Source: Symsagittifera roscoffensis
Lineage: Eukaryota > Xenacoelomorpha > Acoela > Convolutidae
Assembly (NCBI RefSeq): GCF_963678635.1
Contig: NC_087070.1
Coordinates: 29,674,048 to 29,738,047 of the forward strand
Length of the DNA stretch: 64,000 nucleotides
Direction: 5' to 3'
Shown here: positions 10,923-20,629 of the stretch, one piece after another
Numbering within the stretch: the stretch's first letter is position 1
Layout of the letters: each line of letters opens with the position of its first letter
Translations under genes and position numbers: made by a program
Notes under the pieces: model-generated
Databases searched by the model: none
Told to the model about the DNA's origin: nothing
What the model saw: the letters and a program-made list of their open reading frames with translations, nothing else

Positions 10923-12500
10923 TCAAAAAGTTTTAAAGCAATTTAAGACATGTTTCTCATTTTTCAGATCTTTGATCGTTTTGTAAATATTGTAAAATCT
11001 TTGATCGTTTTTTTTTTCACCTAGTTTTTCGGCTAATCGTTGCATCGTCCGCGTGGCTGTTGGGCCAGCGCCACCAGTGCATCCGACAATTAACGGGCAG
11101 AAGCTAATCTGCTCCACGTTTAAAATTTTTTGCTGATATTTGGAGTTCTTAAGCGTTTCGTGATATTTATATGCGTCTTTATGCAGTTTTCGCGATGTTT
11201 GAGCATGGGGTGCAAAATTTTCAAATCAAAGAAAGCGCGGCTAAATCGTGAACCCCAGAGTCCGTTGGTCGGTATGTCAAGTCGTGCCTTGTCTTCAGTT
11301 GTTGTTGAATTGTTGAGAAAGCTTTCGCTTTGCAACGGCTGAAGTTTCGGCTCAATCTCGACGTCATGGCAAACCTCGTTCATGAGGTTGGCGAATGTGT
11401 CTCTAATTTCATTGTGTCTTATGTGTGTGTGTGTGTAACCGCCCTTTGCACAGTGTAACGCATGTGTCAACTTAAAATTAGCAGCATATGTGAGTGGGGT
11501 TTTGCTCGGTTCTCATCCGTATCTTAAGTAAATACCATCTCTGAATTCTGACTTATTCAGGTTGAAGTTGTATCTGCTCAATGGTGAAGCGTTAAGCTAG
11601 TTAGAGGCTCCCTTTTCAGAGGCCAGGTCGATTGCGTATTTATCTGTTTCATTTAAGGAGTTAATGAGGTTTGTTTTCTTTCGGTTTGTTCTATGAGTTT
11701 TCAATTTTTTCTTGCTGTGTTATTGCTGTAACAGGATCTTGAGATTCCAGTACTAGTGATGTTTCCTTAGACCATTCTAGATAGCTTTCATGATCGGAAT
11801 GGCAGCTTGATGTTAAGGCCGCCCATGTTAAGGGGGTAAGGAAGATATTTCACGGAACTGGGGGTTCAATGTGTCTTTACCGACTAGGTTAGGTATTAAT
11901 TGTTCTTTGATATTTTTTTCATATTTTTCTAAGTTTTCCATAGTGTTAGGCGTTGTCCTGGTAAGAAAAGAAAGTTTTTCGTGAACTGCTTTAGTATAGC
12001 AGGCATAAACGTTTTGGAGGGAGGTTTTAGCGATTTTCGTTAGTTTTTTTAAAATTTTGATTTGCTCATTTTGTTGAAATTCGAGGAACTTTTACATTCA
12101 GATTCTGTTCCTGTATTTTCGAAAATTTTCTCAGCTTCACCGAGTTTTTCATCTTTTACAATGAGTTGGCATTTGGGTGCTTTAACATGGTAGCCAAAAA
12201 ATTTACCTAGTGATACAATTTTATCGAGGACGGTTCGTAGATTGCCTAATTTACCGACTGCATTTCCGTCGTCTGCGTACCATTTATGAGTTACGTTGTC
12301 TACTGATAAAAGTTTTATGAGGGGTATTATGGCTAGACCGTACATGGCAATTGCTAGTGGATCTCCTTGGGTTGTCCATTCTTGAGGGTAGATAGTTTTT
12401 TTGTTAACGGACAGTTTAGATGGATTGGAGTAGGAGTTCTTAATCGCTGTTAAAAGAGATGGGCAGGTATTGTCGATGTTGAGACCGATTTATGTACTTA
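10923..12500 (-). pseudogene. Degenerate LINE with restriction-like endonuclease (REL), minus strand
   Basis: On the minus strand, RT comes first: TTQGDPLAIAMYGLA at about 12330-12375 and the catalytic WYADD within 12049-12345. A C-terminal block follows (11120-11470), with a Cys/His-rich start (HALHCAKGG), RHNEIRDTFANLMNEV, then ARLD, GLWG and AFFDLKI. The last part (10923-11117) reads EQISFCPLIVGCTGGAGPTA. I know this order from a non-LTR family common in cnidarians and other invertebrates, in which a PD-(D/E)XK-like endonuclease follows RT. Frames are broken between blocks. From 12236 onward it belongs to the segmental duplication; the second copy at 54787-55060 keeps EGTTQGDP. Confidence 0.7.
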
Positions 12501-12654
12501 GCGAATCAATTGTGCTCGCAACTGCTGCCTAAACGCGAAAAACACAGACATCAGCTAAAAGTGATCAAAACTGAGAACTCGAAAGCCCTTGGACCAGGCC
12601 CAATTTCTTTTATTTTTACTATTATTGTTCTTATGTCAGAGTGATTGATTTTAG

Positions 12655-12803
12655 AAATGAGCCCTCAGTGCAACCAACATATTGAAGTTGTAAATGACTG
12701 TGTAGTAGCGCCTTTGAAGAAGTTTTCAAAATTGATACCAAATGAAGCAAAAGAGTCAATGAAAGCACGCGATAATGTGGCTAACAAATACTCGTCTGCC
12801 AGG
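12655..12803 (+). CDS. BIN3-like BAR-domain protein, exon 2
   Basis: Acceptor TGATTTTAG|AAATGAG and donor GCCAGG|GTAAGA bound a 149-base exon in phase with exon 1. It encodes a segment containing DCVVAPLKKFSKLIPNEAKE, matching in position and character the VIEPLKKF segment of human BIN3, and ends with RDNVANKYSSAR, part of the long BAR helix. The duplicate at 55207-55355 differs at three bases (two amino-acid changes). Confidence 0.75.
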
Positions 12804-13195
12804 GTAAGATATACTTTAACTTATAACAGTTTGGACTGCAGTTCGATTTGTTATTTAATTGCATTTTTTTTGTTTCAACATACTTGGAGGTCTTTTTTAA
12901 ATTCAAGCTTAAAAAATCCTAGTTTTTGGTTCTTCTTTTATAGCTTTTTTTTAAAATAGTTGAAAATGGAACGGAATGAAATAGTTGATTTAAAAGTATT
13001 GCTTTTAAGCGCTCTATTGATTGGCGAATTTAAGTTTTTTTTGGAACTTAAATCAGTAATATCGGACCTTGAATTAAATAGATTGTGTCGATACCAACGC
13101 ACGATTAGAGAACTAGAAATTACTGTTCAAGCACCTAAAATTGTTGACAGAGCCTGCAACTAGGTCCAAGTGATAATTTAACAGTTTTTCTTTAG
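12804..13195 (+). other. Intron 2 of the BIN3-like gene
   Basis: GTAAGA...TTTCTTTAG. A 67-codon ORF (12960-13163) lies inside, with an AG before it and CTAG|GTCCAAG after it, so a cassette exon is formally possible. The same stretch in the duplicate copy changes at about nine residues, while the 109-residue ORF of exon 3 changes at two. It is therefore evolving like intron. Confidence 0.65.
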
Positions 13196-13531
13196 AAAAG
13201 TTTGGAAGACTTGCAACGAAACCGAGACCGAGTCATGCAATACAAAATCGAGAGGGCCGAAAGAGAAACGGATCATTTCAAAGAAGAATTCGAAAAATAC
13301 AATGAGACAACAATGCGCGATTTGAACTCAATGTGCGAAAGCTTTGAGCCCTATTTTGAAATATCTTTGGCCGCATTTGTCAAATCAACTCAAACATACC
13401 TGGAGGCTAATAAGAAATGTTGTCAGAACATTTTGGATCAAGTGGATACGGCGACATCAGAAAATGATCTTTCAAACAGAATAGATGCGGCTTACAAGGA
13501 ACTTTCAGAACTATCGATAGTTGCAAAATAG
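13196..13531 (+). CDS. BIN3-like BAR-domain protein, exon 3 (C-terminal)
   Basis: Acceptor TTTCTTTAG|AAAAGTTTGG opens in phase 0. The 111 codons encode the rest of the BAR domain: long charged helices (RVMQYKIERAERETDHFKEE), then FEKYNETTMRDLNSMCESFE and FEPYFEISLAAFVKSTQTYL, which follow the BIN3 pattern (FEAKN...YFQPSFESLIRAQ). The protein ends AYKELSELSIVAK, close to the human BIN3 end LRALSIVADD. Stop TAG at 13529-13531. The duplicate exon 55743-56078 differs by only two bases in the stretch compared. Confidence 0.78.
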   Translation, partial: KSLEDLQRNRDRVMQYKIERAERETDHFKEEFEKYNETTMRDLNSMCESFEPYFEISLAAFVKSTQTYLEANKKCCQNILDQVDTATSENDLSNRIDAAYKELSELSIVAK

Positions 13532-13591
13532 CCATTAGATTTTATTTGAACTTGTTTCGATTATCCCACATATCAATCTTAGGACATTTGA

Positions 13592-13597
13592 AATAAA
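13592..13597 (+). terminator. Polyadenylation signal AATAAA of the BIN3-like gene
   Basis: AATAAA lies about 60 bases after the stop codon and is kept in the second copy (56139-56144). Confidence 0.6.
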
Positions 13598-14121
13598 TTA
13601 GTAGCGCATCTAAGCATTTTCGCAGTATCGGTTTTTATAATGCTCATAAATTTCAGATAAATACAGCCAAAGTTTTGACAGAAATATGGATTTGCTGAAT
13701 ATCAATAATTTTAAGTCTATCAGATTTTTTTTGGGGAAAAAAGCATTCGAAGTTGGAGCTTCGTGGTCAGAAAAGATTTTTTTTTATTGATGGTGGAAGC
13801 AGTTATCCCTAATTGTTGTATTTTGAATCAATAGTGTTGAATGTGTAAGTAGCAAACGACTATTAGTGTAAGTTAAATGCCTTTAATAGCTTTCAAAAAA
13901 ATTTCTATTAGCAAGCCTTATCAAATCGGAAATAAACTTTTTTTCCGGGTTAATAACTAGTTTAACATAATCACTGAATCCTTGGTGATTTTTAGGACTA
14001 ATTAATGAACGTAGTGTAGTTATATCAGTCTTGGTGATTTTTTTGTCAGGAAAAAGTCTTTAGATGCTCTAATAACTACATGTGCATTCATACATATTAA
14101 TGCATTTATGAATGCAGTTAT
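13598..14121. other. Intergenic, no gene seen
   Basis: AT-rich DNA downstream of the BIN3-like gene, shared with the second copy of the segmental duplication. No coding or RNA feature is recognised. Confidence 0.5.
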
Positions 14122-15279
14122 TACACCGAAGACTTTAGTCAAGGTGTTATGGTATCGTGTAACGGGGTTTTTTTTTTTAATGTTGTCTGTTGTCAAGTGT
14201 CGACAAATAACGTCCACAGTTATCAATTATCATGTGGGCTGGACTATATCGCGCTATGTCACGTGATTGCGTATGTTTGTTTCTTTATTTGTTCATCTTT
14301 ATTTATTTAATTATCTGTTCTATTTATTTAATTATGTTTAGTTTGCTTATATTTATTTATAATTTATGTATGTACATATTTATTTTTGTTTATTTTTATC
14401 ACGTGTTTTGTTTATTTATTTAATTATTCTTTCTTTCATTTAGTTTTGTTTTTATTATTTCTGCGTGTGTATTTATTTAATTTATTTATTTTCATTTATT
14501 TATATTATGGGTCTGTTTGTTTGGTTATTTGTTCATATATATTTTTTCATGTCTATTTAAATATTTGTACATTTCACTTTTGCTTTTATTTATTTATTTA
14601 TTTATGTATTTATTTATGTATTTATTTATTTATTTATGTATTGATTTATTTTTTTATTGCTTATTTATTTATCAGGTGTGTTTTGTTTATTTGTTGATAT
14701 TTATTTCTATATTTATTTAATTATTTTTTCTTTCATTTAGTTTTGCTTTTATTATTTATGTATGTGTATTTATTTCATTTATTTATTTTCATTTATTCAT
14801 ATTATGGGTCTGTTTGTTTGGTTATTTGTTCATATATATTTTTTCATGTTTATTTAATTATTTGTACATTTCACTTTTGCTTTTATTTATTTATATATTT
14901 ATTTATTTATGTATTCATTTATGTATTTATTTATTTATTTATGTATTGATTTATTTTTTTATTGCTTATTTATTTATCAGGTGTGTTTTGTTTATTTGTT
15001 GATATTTATTTCTATATTTATTTAATTATTCTTTCTTTCATTTAGTTTTGCTTTTATTATTTATGTATGTGTATTTATTTAATTCATTTACTTTCATTTC
15101 TTTATATTATGGGTCTGTTTGTTTGGTTATTTGTTCATGAGATATATATTTTTTCATGTTAATTTAATTATTTGTACATTTCAGTTTTGCGTTTATTTAT
15201 TTATTTATTTATTTATTTATGTATGTATGTATTTATTCAGTTTCTATGCCTTCGGTGTATTGCGCGTAGCGCCTATGTT
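14122..15279. repeat. Copy-A-specific T-rich (TTTA) tract with ~300-bp tandem repeat
   Basis: The second copy of the duplication joins directly from CAGTTAT to GTATATATGCG, so these 1158 bases are an insertion here or a deletion there. The interior is TTTA/TTTG microsatellite with a superimposed ~300-bp period: the unit containing GGGTCTGTTTGTTTGG starts near 14509, 14806 and 15111. TACACCGAAG at 14122 has its inverted partner CTTCGGTGTA near 15250. Hydrophobic ORFs (LFIYLFIY-like) are translations of TTTA repeats, not genes. Confidence 0.7.
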
Positions 15280-16440
15280 GTATATATGCGTTTTTTGAGT
15301 TCAATTGAAATTCATCTGCTGAATGAATAGCACTCTCCAAATACGAACGTTGAAATGGCGCAAAAAACATGAGCAATTTCTAGTTTCGAAAGTGGAATTT
15401 AGTTGTTAGATTTCCAGCGGAATGAAAACTTTACCTATTGATCCAGTTTTCTCAAGAAATCAAAGAACTTAAAGGGCATATATTTTTTTCTTTAAAATTC
15501 GAAAGTTTTTCAACAAAGTCAGTGTTTTTTTTTGTAGCTTGAGTTCATTAATCTTTTTTAACTGTCTGTTGGCTATGTTTTGGTTTTTTTCGCTGAGAAA
15601 TTTTATTCGGCCTAAATGATATCGGCTTTTGTTTTCTTTCAGTTGAATCATTCAGTTGAATGATACGGATCAAAGTTGATTTCATTTTTTTAATGAATCA
15701 AGTCGACTTGTAGTTTAAAGTTAAATTTTGGCTGCATTTCTCGTCTGTTTTTCCGAGGTGAATATTGCGTATTTCAAAAATATTGATTTTATTATGACAA
15801 TCATTTACATTAGTCTTTTTGGTTTCGGATCAATTGGCGTCTCACGACGTACTGTTGGATAGTGGACGATCGGAAAACACTTATTATCTTGCTAAATGTT
15901 AGTTATTGTGTTTCGTCTGTTTTTCTGAGATTGGGATTTTTTTACGACAATATTCTTCGTTTTTTCTCTTTTCGGATCGATTGACATCTAACTACCTGTT
16001 GTTGGTTCAGTGGACGCTCGTAAATTACTAAAAATTTGCTTATTGCTAATGTTTGTGTTTCTCGTCTGTGTTTCTGTGATTGAATTTTTCGTATTTCTAG
16101 TTTTTTCAAGTTTTTTTTCTATTTAGTTATTTCCATCTCACTGACGAGTTAGTAGCTTGCAATGGTACGCTTTCGTTGTATCGCAAGTGATTCAAAGCTC
16201 CGCTTTGCCTGTGTAGAAATTTTCATTTTTTGAGAGGTTTAGTGTTTTTCGGAAGTCTTTGTAACTGTATTGTTTTAAATCGAGTTGTTGAAATTGATGA
16301 ATATCGCAAATGTAATTGTTATCCGTGTTTTTGGCTGCTATTTTTTTTGCTAAGTTTTGAGGCATTTTTAGTAACGATGAACGTTTTGCTGCCGATGTTT
16401 TTTCGTAAATTTTAAGTCTAGTTTGAAAATTAACCTGTAA
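15280..16440. other. Gene-free duplicated DNA
   Basis: T-rich sequence present in both copies of the segmental duplication (second copy from about 56672). It contains two related blocks (near 15735-15900 and 15905-16060) sharing TCGTCTGTTTTTC, GGATC(A/G)ATTG and a GTTGG...AGTGGACG segment, suggesting an old tandem duplication. No gene recognised. Confidence 0.45.
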
Positions 16441-16795
16441 CTAGGAGTGGATCTAGGATTTTCTCGAGGAGGGGGCGGATTTTCAAAAAAATTCTTGAAA
16501 ATTTTGTGAACCTTATTTTTTTTAGGTTGACCAATTTGATTTTCTGAGCTCTACCAAATCATTATACAGACACTTTTTGGAAAATTTTGACCAATAAAAA
16601 CCGTTTTTTCGGCGCGCGCTCACGTCAAAATTATATTTTGGTGCCTAAGCGCCTCTTTAGAGAAATTTTAGGGTCAGTCAGCCAAAAATGAATATCTCAA
16701 AATAGTACAAGGGGGGGGGGGGGGGAGGTCGGCATGAGGTCGAATCCCTGAGGAGGAAAAAGGCGTCCCCCCAATCCACGTGCCTATAACTAAAA
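16441..16795. mobile_element. Candidate hAT-like MITE (copy A)
   Basis: The left end reads TAGGAGTGGATCTAGGATTT and the inverted right end TAGGCACGTGGATTGGG. The AGG-GGATCTAGGATTTT start resembles the CAGGGGCGGATCTAGGATT ends of many invertebrate hAT MITEs; the second copy (57845-58195) actually starts CAGG. G-rich runs lie just inside both ends. A poly-G tract near 16711 is much longer than in the second copy. I could not fix a target duplication. Confidence 0.45.
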
Positions 16796-17302
16796 CAGTT
16801 TCCCGTTAAAAATGTTAGAAAATTGGAAATGCTAAGTATGGTAGTTTATGCTATGTAAATGTTTCATCGAAATTATTATTCTTAAGAGACGAAAAACATT
16901 GTTAGACATATATAAGTCTAGTTGATTATTTGTTTTTTTTTGGCTCTTTTTGCTTTTCCCCCACCTAACATGAACTTCAATTTTTTTGTGTAACGAGTGG
17001 TTTTGCGAGATCGATTATGACCAAATATGTTTGTCGTGGCCTTATTAGTCCCTATGTCAATTTTCTTAACAATCGGACAATGTTGTCAACAAAATTTTTG
17101 TATAAATTTGCAGGTGGGGGCGGGAAGGAAAAAGAGCCGTTTTTTTCAAGAGGAAAACTTCAGGTTGTGAACGCTCAATTTCGATTTTTTTACGCTCCGG
17201 CGACTTGATTTTTTTAGATTCAATTCGAATAAATTTCCTTGAACACTCATTAATTGCCTTTTCTAATTTGTTTGTTTAAAGAAAAGCAATTGTTGCTCTC
17301 CA
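16796..17302. other. Gene-free duplicated DNA
   Basis: AT-rich, shared with the second copy (58196-58709). A 63-codon ORF at 17017 has no family features and is not kept with the same sequence in the second copy. Confidence 0.45.
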
Positions 17303-17515
17303 ATGGCGAAAGTTGAAAAGGTGCAAAATGTGAATGACGATTACGTCTCGTACAGCATAATTCTCCAATGGTATAGAAACGATACGATGAATTGCCCAAG
17401 TGACTTAAAAGCCATGCAGCAGTTCCTAGTAAAAAGGAGAAATGTTATATGAGTGAAAGCGTGCAAAGATGAAATTTATGACATTCGGGAAAATTTTTAT
17501 GATGGTAATTGCTAA
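17303..17515 (+). CDS. Small conserved ORF (49 aa) with in-frame TGA and 20-codon extension
   Basis: ATG at 17303 opens a 49-codon frame (starts MAKVEKVQNVNDDY, contains SIILQWYRNDTMNCPSDLKA) ending in TGA at 17450-17452. The same frame continues in coding-like fashion (VKACKDEIYDIRENFYDG) to TAA at 17513. The second copy (58710-58922) has the same structure, including the TGA; the first 49 codons differ by two bases, one of them silent. The base composition is GC-richer than the neighbours. A donor-like GATG|GTAATT occurs at 17504. It could be a lone exon, a decayed exon or a small gene. I do not recognise the protein. Confidence 0.35.
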
Positions 17516-17632
17516 TAATGCAATTTGCGTAGATAGCTTGAATGACTGTTAGTTTCGAATGAAAATCAAAAAAACTTTTGATGCAATTTATTCTAATTGG
17601 GTTGTTTTTGAATATAAAAACGTTGGCGCACC

Positions 17633-17958
17633 GACAATTCGGATAAATACAATTCAGCCAATTTGAAATTCAGACAATTCAGCCAAAAGTATACAGACAA
17701 TTCAGTCAGCTTTACAAAACGCTCGATTTGAAGAAAAAATCGGAATTGGAGATATTTCTCGGTTTAAGGTCGCCTGTGCGATAACCGGCTCTACATTTCG
17801 TATAGAGTCCTACCCTCTGTTGGCAAGCTCGCAACACGTTAGAGCGACTGCGGGGGTCACTATTATTGGCTGAATTGTCTCTGGTTGAATTGTCTGCATA
17901 CTTTTGGCTGAATTGTCTGAATTTCGAATCGGCTGAATTGTCTTTGGCCGAATTGTCT
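17633..17958. mobile_element. Foldback/MITE-like element with GACAATTCGGCC repeats (copy A)
   Basis: Both ends consist of reiterated GACAATTC(A/G)GCC motifs in inverted orientation; in the second copy (59041-59379) the outermost 12 bases are perfect inverted repeats GACAATTCGGCC...GGCCGAATTGTC. The arms enclose a GC-richer centre of about 170 bp (CTACATTTCGTATAGAGTCC, GTTGGCAAGCTCGC). The minus-strand ORF rich in Asp-Asn-Ser is a by-product of the repeat. No target duplication is evident. Confidence 0.55.
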
Positions 17959-18550
17959 GGACGCGGTCTCAAGTACCTATTGAGCTATCTCCCACCACGC
18001 GAGAATGGTGGGGGGGGGGGGTGGAGGGAGAGATTGCTCAATTGATCCCAATTAACAAACGGCAAATTTCGCTCGTGTTTCACGAAAGTAAAAATGGGGC
18101 GAAGAGACGTGAATTAATGTATATTTCATAAATGGATTACGCTTTCAATTTTCAAGCTTTTTGAATACTTTTCATAATTCCCAGCAGAAAAGTAAAAAAA
18201 ATAGATCCAGTTTTCTCGAATTGGGTTAATAAAAGATAAAAGTGTCATTGAGAAAGGATTCTTGAAACTCAAGGAGTCTTTCCAGGTTTAAAGCTTTTTC
18301 TGCGAAAACTGGAAGTTGAGAAGTGTTGAGTGCTTGTACCAGCAGCTGGCGGTAGAAAATCTAAGATAAGAGGTACAAATTGGCAAAAGAGCGTAGAAGA
18401 AGTGGAGAGATTGCTGTGGCTTATCGGGAAAACTTTTGTTATGGCAAAAGATAAAGCATGATGGTGTTTTTTTTTCAAAATGCCAATTGATTACTTACAA
18501 AGGATAGAAAGGTCCCAAGGTGTACTGAGAAAAATTGAGTTAAGTTCAGT
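17959..18550. other. Gene-free duplicated DNA
   Basis: Shared with 59380-59966. It contains a poly-G run near 18009. The 69-codon minus-strand ORF at 18269-18478 is identical in both copies, but the plus strand is equally conserved and no family is recognised. Confidence 0.4.
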
Positions 18551-19059
18551 GTCGATATTCGAACTTGATGTGGCAAACTTAGAATTTAACTTTTTTTCAA
18601 AAAATTGTTTCTGTTAAAAAACCTGTTTTTATTGGATACTTCAGCTGGTAAATTATACATGAAAGTCGAATCAGAAAAATTTACAAATCTTAAACTAATA
18701 AATGAAAAAATTTAATTACCCTAATAACATTGTTCAATGAAAATTTAAATTTAAGTTTTTACAATAGCTCAAAAAGATCTATTTAACATTATATATATAT
18801 ATATTTAACATACTTTAGAGCTATTGTAAAACCTTAAATTTAAAATTTTGATAAACAATTTTTATGCTTCAATAAAGATTTTATTAAGGATCAAGAGACA
18901 ATTTTTCCTTAAATAAGTAAGATTTTTAAATTTTTCTGATTCGACTTCAATGTATAATTTACTAGCTGATGTATCCAATAGAAATATAGGTTTTTTAACA
19001 GAAAATTTTTTGAAAAAATGTTAAATTCTAATTTCGCCACATCAAGTTCGGATATTGAG
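18551..19059. repeat. ~510-bp imperfect palindrome (copy A)
   Basis: The arms of about 230-250 bp mirror each other. Outer landmarks are GATATTCGAACTTGATGTGG (left) and the inverted CCACATCAAGTTCGGATATT (right). Inner landmarks are TTACAATAGCTC and GAGCTATTGTAA, around a TATATA centre near 18795. The second copy is at 59967-60480. It may be a foldback transposon; no coding capacity. Confidence 0.7.
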
Positions 19060-19419
19060 ACTATACTAAAGTCCAGTGAAACTGCTCTTTCAATTTCTTC
19101 AATTTAGCCAAGAAAGAGTTAGTTGTAAATGCGTCAGTAAACGCGTCAAGAGGCAGGAGTTAAAGCCAAGAGACAGTAGTTGTAATTGTGTCGTTGTAAA
19201 GGAGCATGGTAACAAAAAAAATAATTATCAGTAAACTCTGTGAAATCTAACACTTCAAATCAATTTTCAAGACTGTGTCAATCAAATTTTTTTGCACTTT
19301 TTTCGGCTTTCGTAACATACCTTCGTTCTAGCAAGCGAATTGAATTGAATAAATCAAAAAACAAACTGCAAAAGATCAAATTTGGAAAAAAAAACTTGAT
19401 CCTTTCCTAAGATATATAA

Positions 19420-19576
19420 TATGTCTAAGAATGATGACTATTGCAAACAATCAACTATGTAAAATTAAAGTGTAAAATAAATGAAAAGTAAAATAAATAT
19501 ATTTTTACTTTTAATTTAATTTACACTTTAATTTTACATAGTTGATTGTTTGCAATAGTCATCATTCTTAGACATA
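19420..19576. repeat. 157-bp near-perfect palindrome (copy A)
   Basis: It starts TATGTCTAAGAATGATGACT and ends with the exact inverse AGTCATCATTCTTAGACATA; arms of about 75 bp surround a short A/T centre. The second copy is at 60948-61104, also 157 bp. It would form a long hairpin, and is probably a MITE. Confidence 0.8.
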
Positions 19577-20629
19577 ATTTATTAACCAAGAGGCTATATG
19601 AAATTTTGCTGGAAAAAAAGAAGCTCTGCCAGATAACGCGCCAGACGATTTAAAATGCTTGTTGACTCAAATAGCCGACAAAATGATTACTACACGGAAT
19701 GACAAAGAAGATTAATCCTGAGCACTTCGAAATACACACAAAATATCGAGTTGATTTTGTTGTCAAACAAGTAACGACACTCTTCAATTAGAACTGAGAG
19801 GATTAATCTCAATATCATGAAAACCTAATGAAAGTAAACTACAACAGACTGTCGGAGATTCTGAGAGCTGAAAAAATGACGATAGAACTGATAAATTGAG
19901 CGATTGATGGAACACTGGAGACGAGAGGTAGGTGATATAGACGAAGGCTGTTATGAAAATTTTTTACTGCCTGCACGTGAATAGACACGTAATGGTGCTT
20001 TGCATAAAGAAAGAAGATGAGAAGAAACAAGGACATCTGCGGTAAGTGAATGCGTGCGTTTGTATTTTGACAAATAATGAAAAATCCACGCAATTGCAGT
20101 TTCGCTCATAAATGATTGATACATCCGAATTTAACAAGTTGTTGCAAGTTTCTGTCAAAAAAGTACAACAGACACAAGCTATCATTAGGACTTAGTTATG
20201 ATCTATTATTTTATAAATTACGTGGTGTGTTTTGCGGGCATTACGAGGCCAAATTGGGCATTTTGTGAATTGTAAGCAGATTCCGCAACAGGCCGAAAAC
20301 AGAATTGTTGCGTAATCGGCATAAGTTTGCGAAATCCACTTAAATTTGCGGAATCAAGATCAACTACTTTTATTCTGCAGGTTTTCGTACGCTGAATCTA
20401 CGGAAGTTTTGTAAGTGCGGAATCCACTCATATTTTGGAATAAGTTTAAAGACTTGTCTCTGGAATCCTGGAACATACGGACACCAAATATGTGGCCTAT
20501 CCAGTGCACAGTTTTGCCTCGTAATGTGTTACAGCATCTGAACAATTTTGCCGGAAAATTACTAAGCAACCACAGGAAAGTCAGAAGAGAAAGTTTGACA
20601 AGCGAGCAGCTGGAGCTAAATAATCATAT
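19577..20629. other. Gene-free duplicated DNA up to the provirus insertion
   Basis: Shared with 61105-61869, except that about 19697-19990 is missing in the second copy; the break coincides with a short AATG repeat (GGAATG / GTAATGG). A 69-codon minus-strand ORF (20360-20569) is present in both copies with few changes but belongs to no family I know. Confidence 0.45.
20626..20629 (+). repeat. Target-site duplication ATAT (left)
   Basis: ATAT immediately precedes the 5' LTR and is repeated at 39537-39540 after the 3' LTR. The empty site in the second copy (61866-61869) has one ATAT in identical flanking sequence, confirming insertion with a 4-bp duplication. Confidence 0.92.

Larger units (their letters stand above)
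4193..12654 (+). other. Intron 1 of the BIN3-like gene (8.46 kb)
   Basis: It runs from GTGAGT at 4193 to TTTTAG ending at 12654. The first 1.5 kb (4193-5720) shows no recognisable gene; short ORFs there have no family features. The rest is mostly decayed LINE sequence, listed separately: plus-strand APE-type fragments (5725-10400) and a minus-strand restriction-like-endonuclease LINE (10923-12500). 10400-10920 holds nothing I recognise. Confidence 0.65.

Noticed and set aside
12960-13163. 67-codon ORF between exons 2 and 3 as a real cassette exon
   Set aside because: Exons 2 and 3 join in phase without it, and it diverges much faster between the duplicates than the flanking exons.
14232-15002. 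Several hydrophobic ORFs resembling membrane proteins
   Set aside because: They are translations of TTTA/TTTG simple repeats, shift frame with each repeat unit, and are absent from copy B.
17712-17972. Minus-strand ORF rich in Asp-Asn-Ser repeats
   Set aside because: It is a by-product of the GACAATTCGGCC repeats; the frame is broken in copy B.
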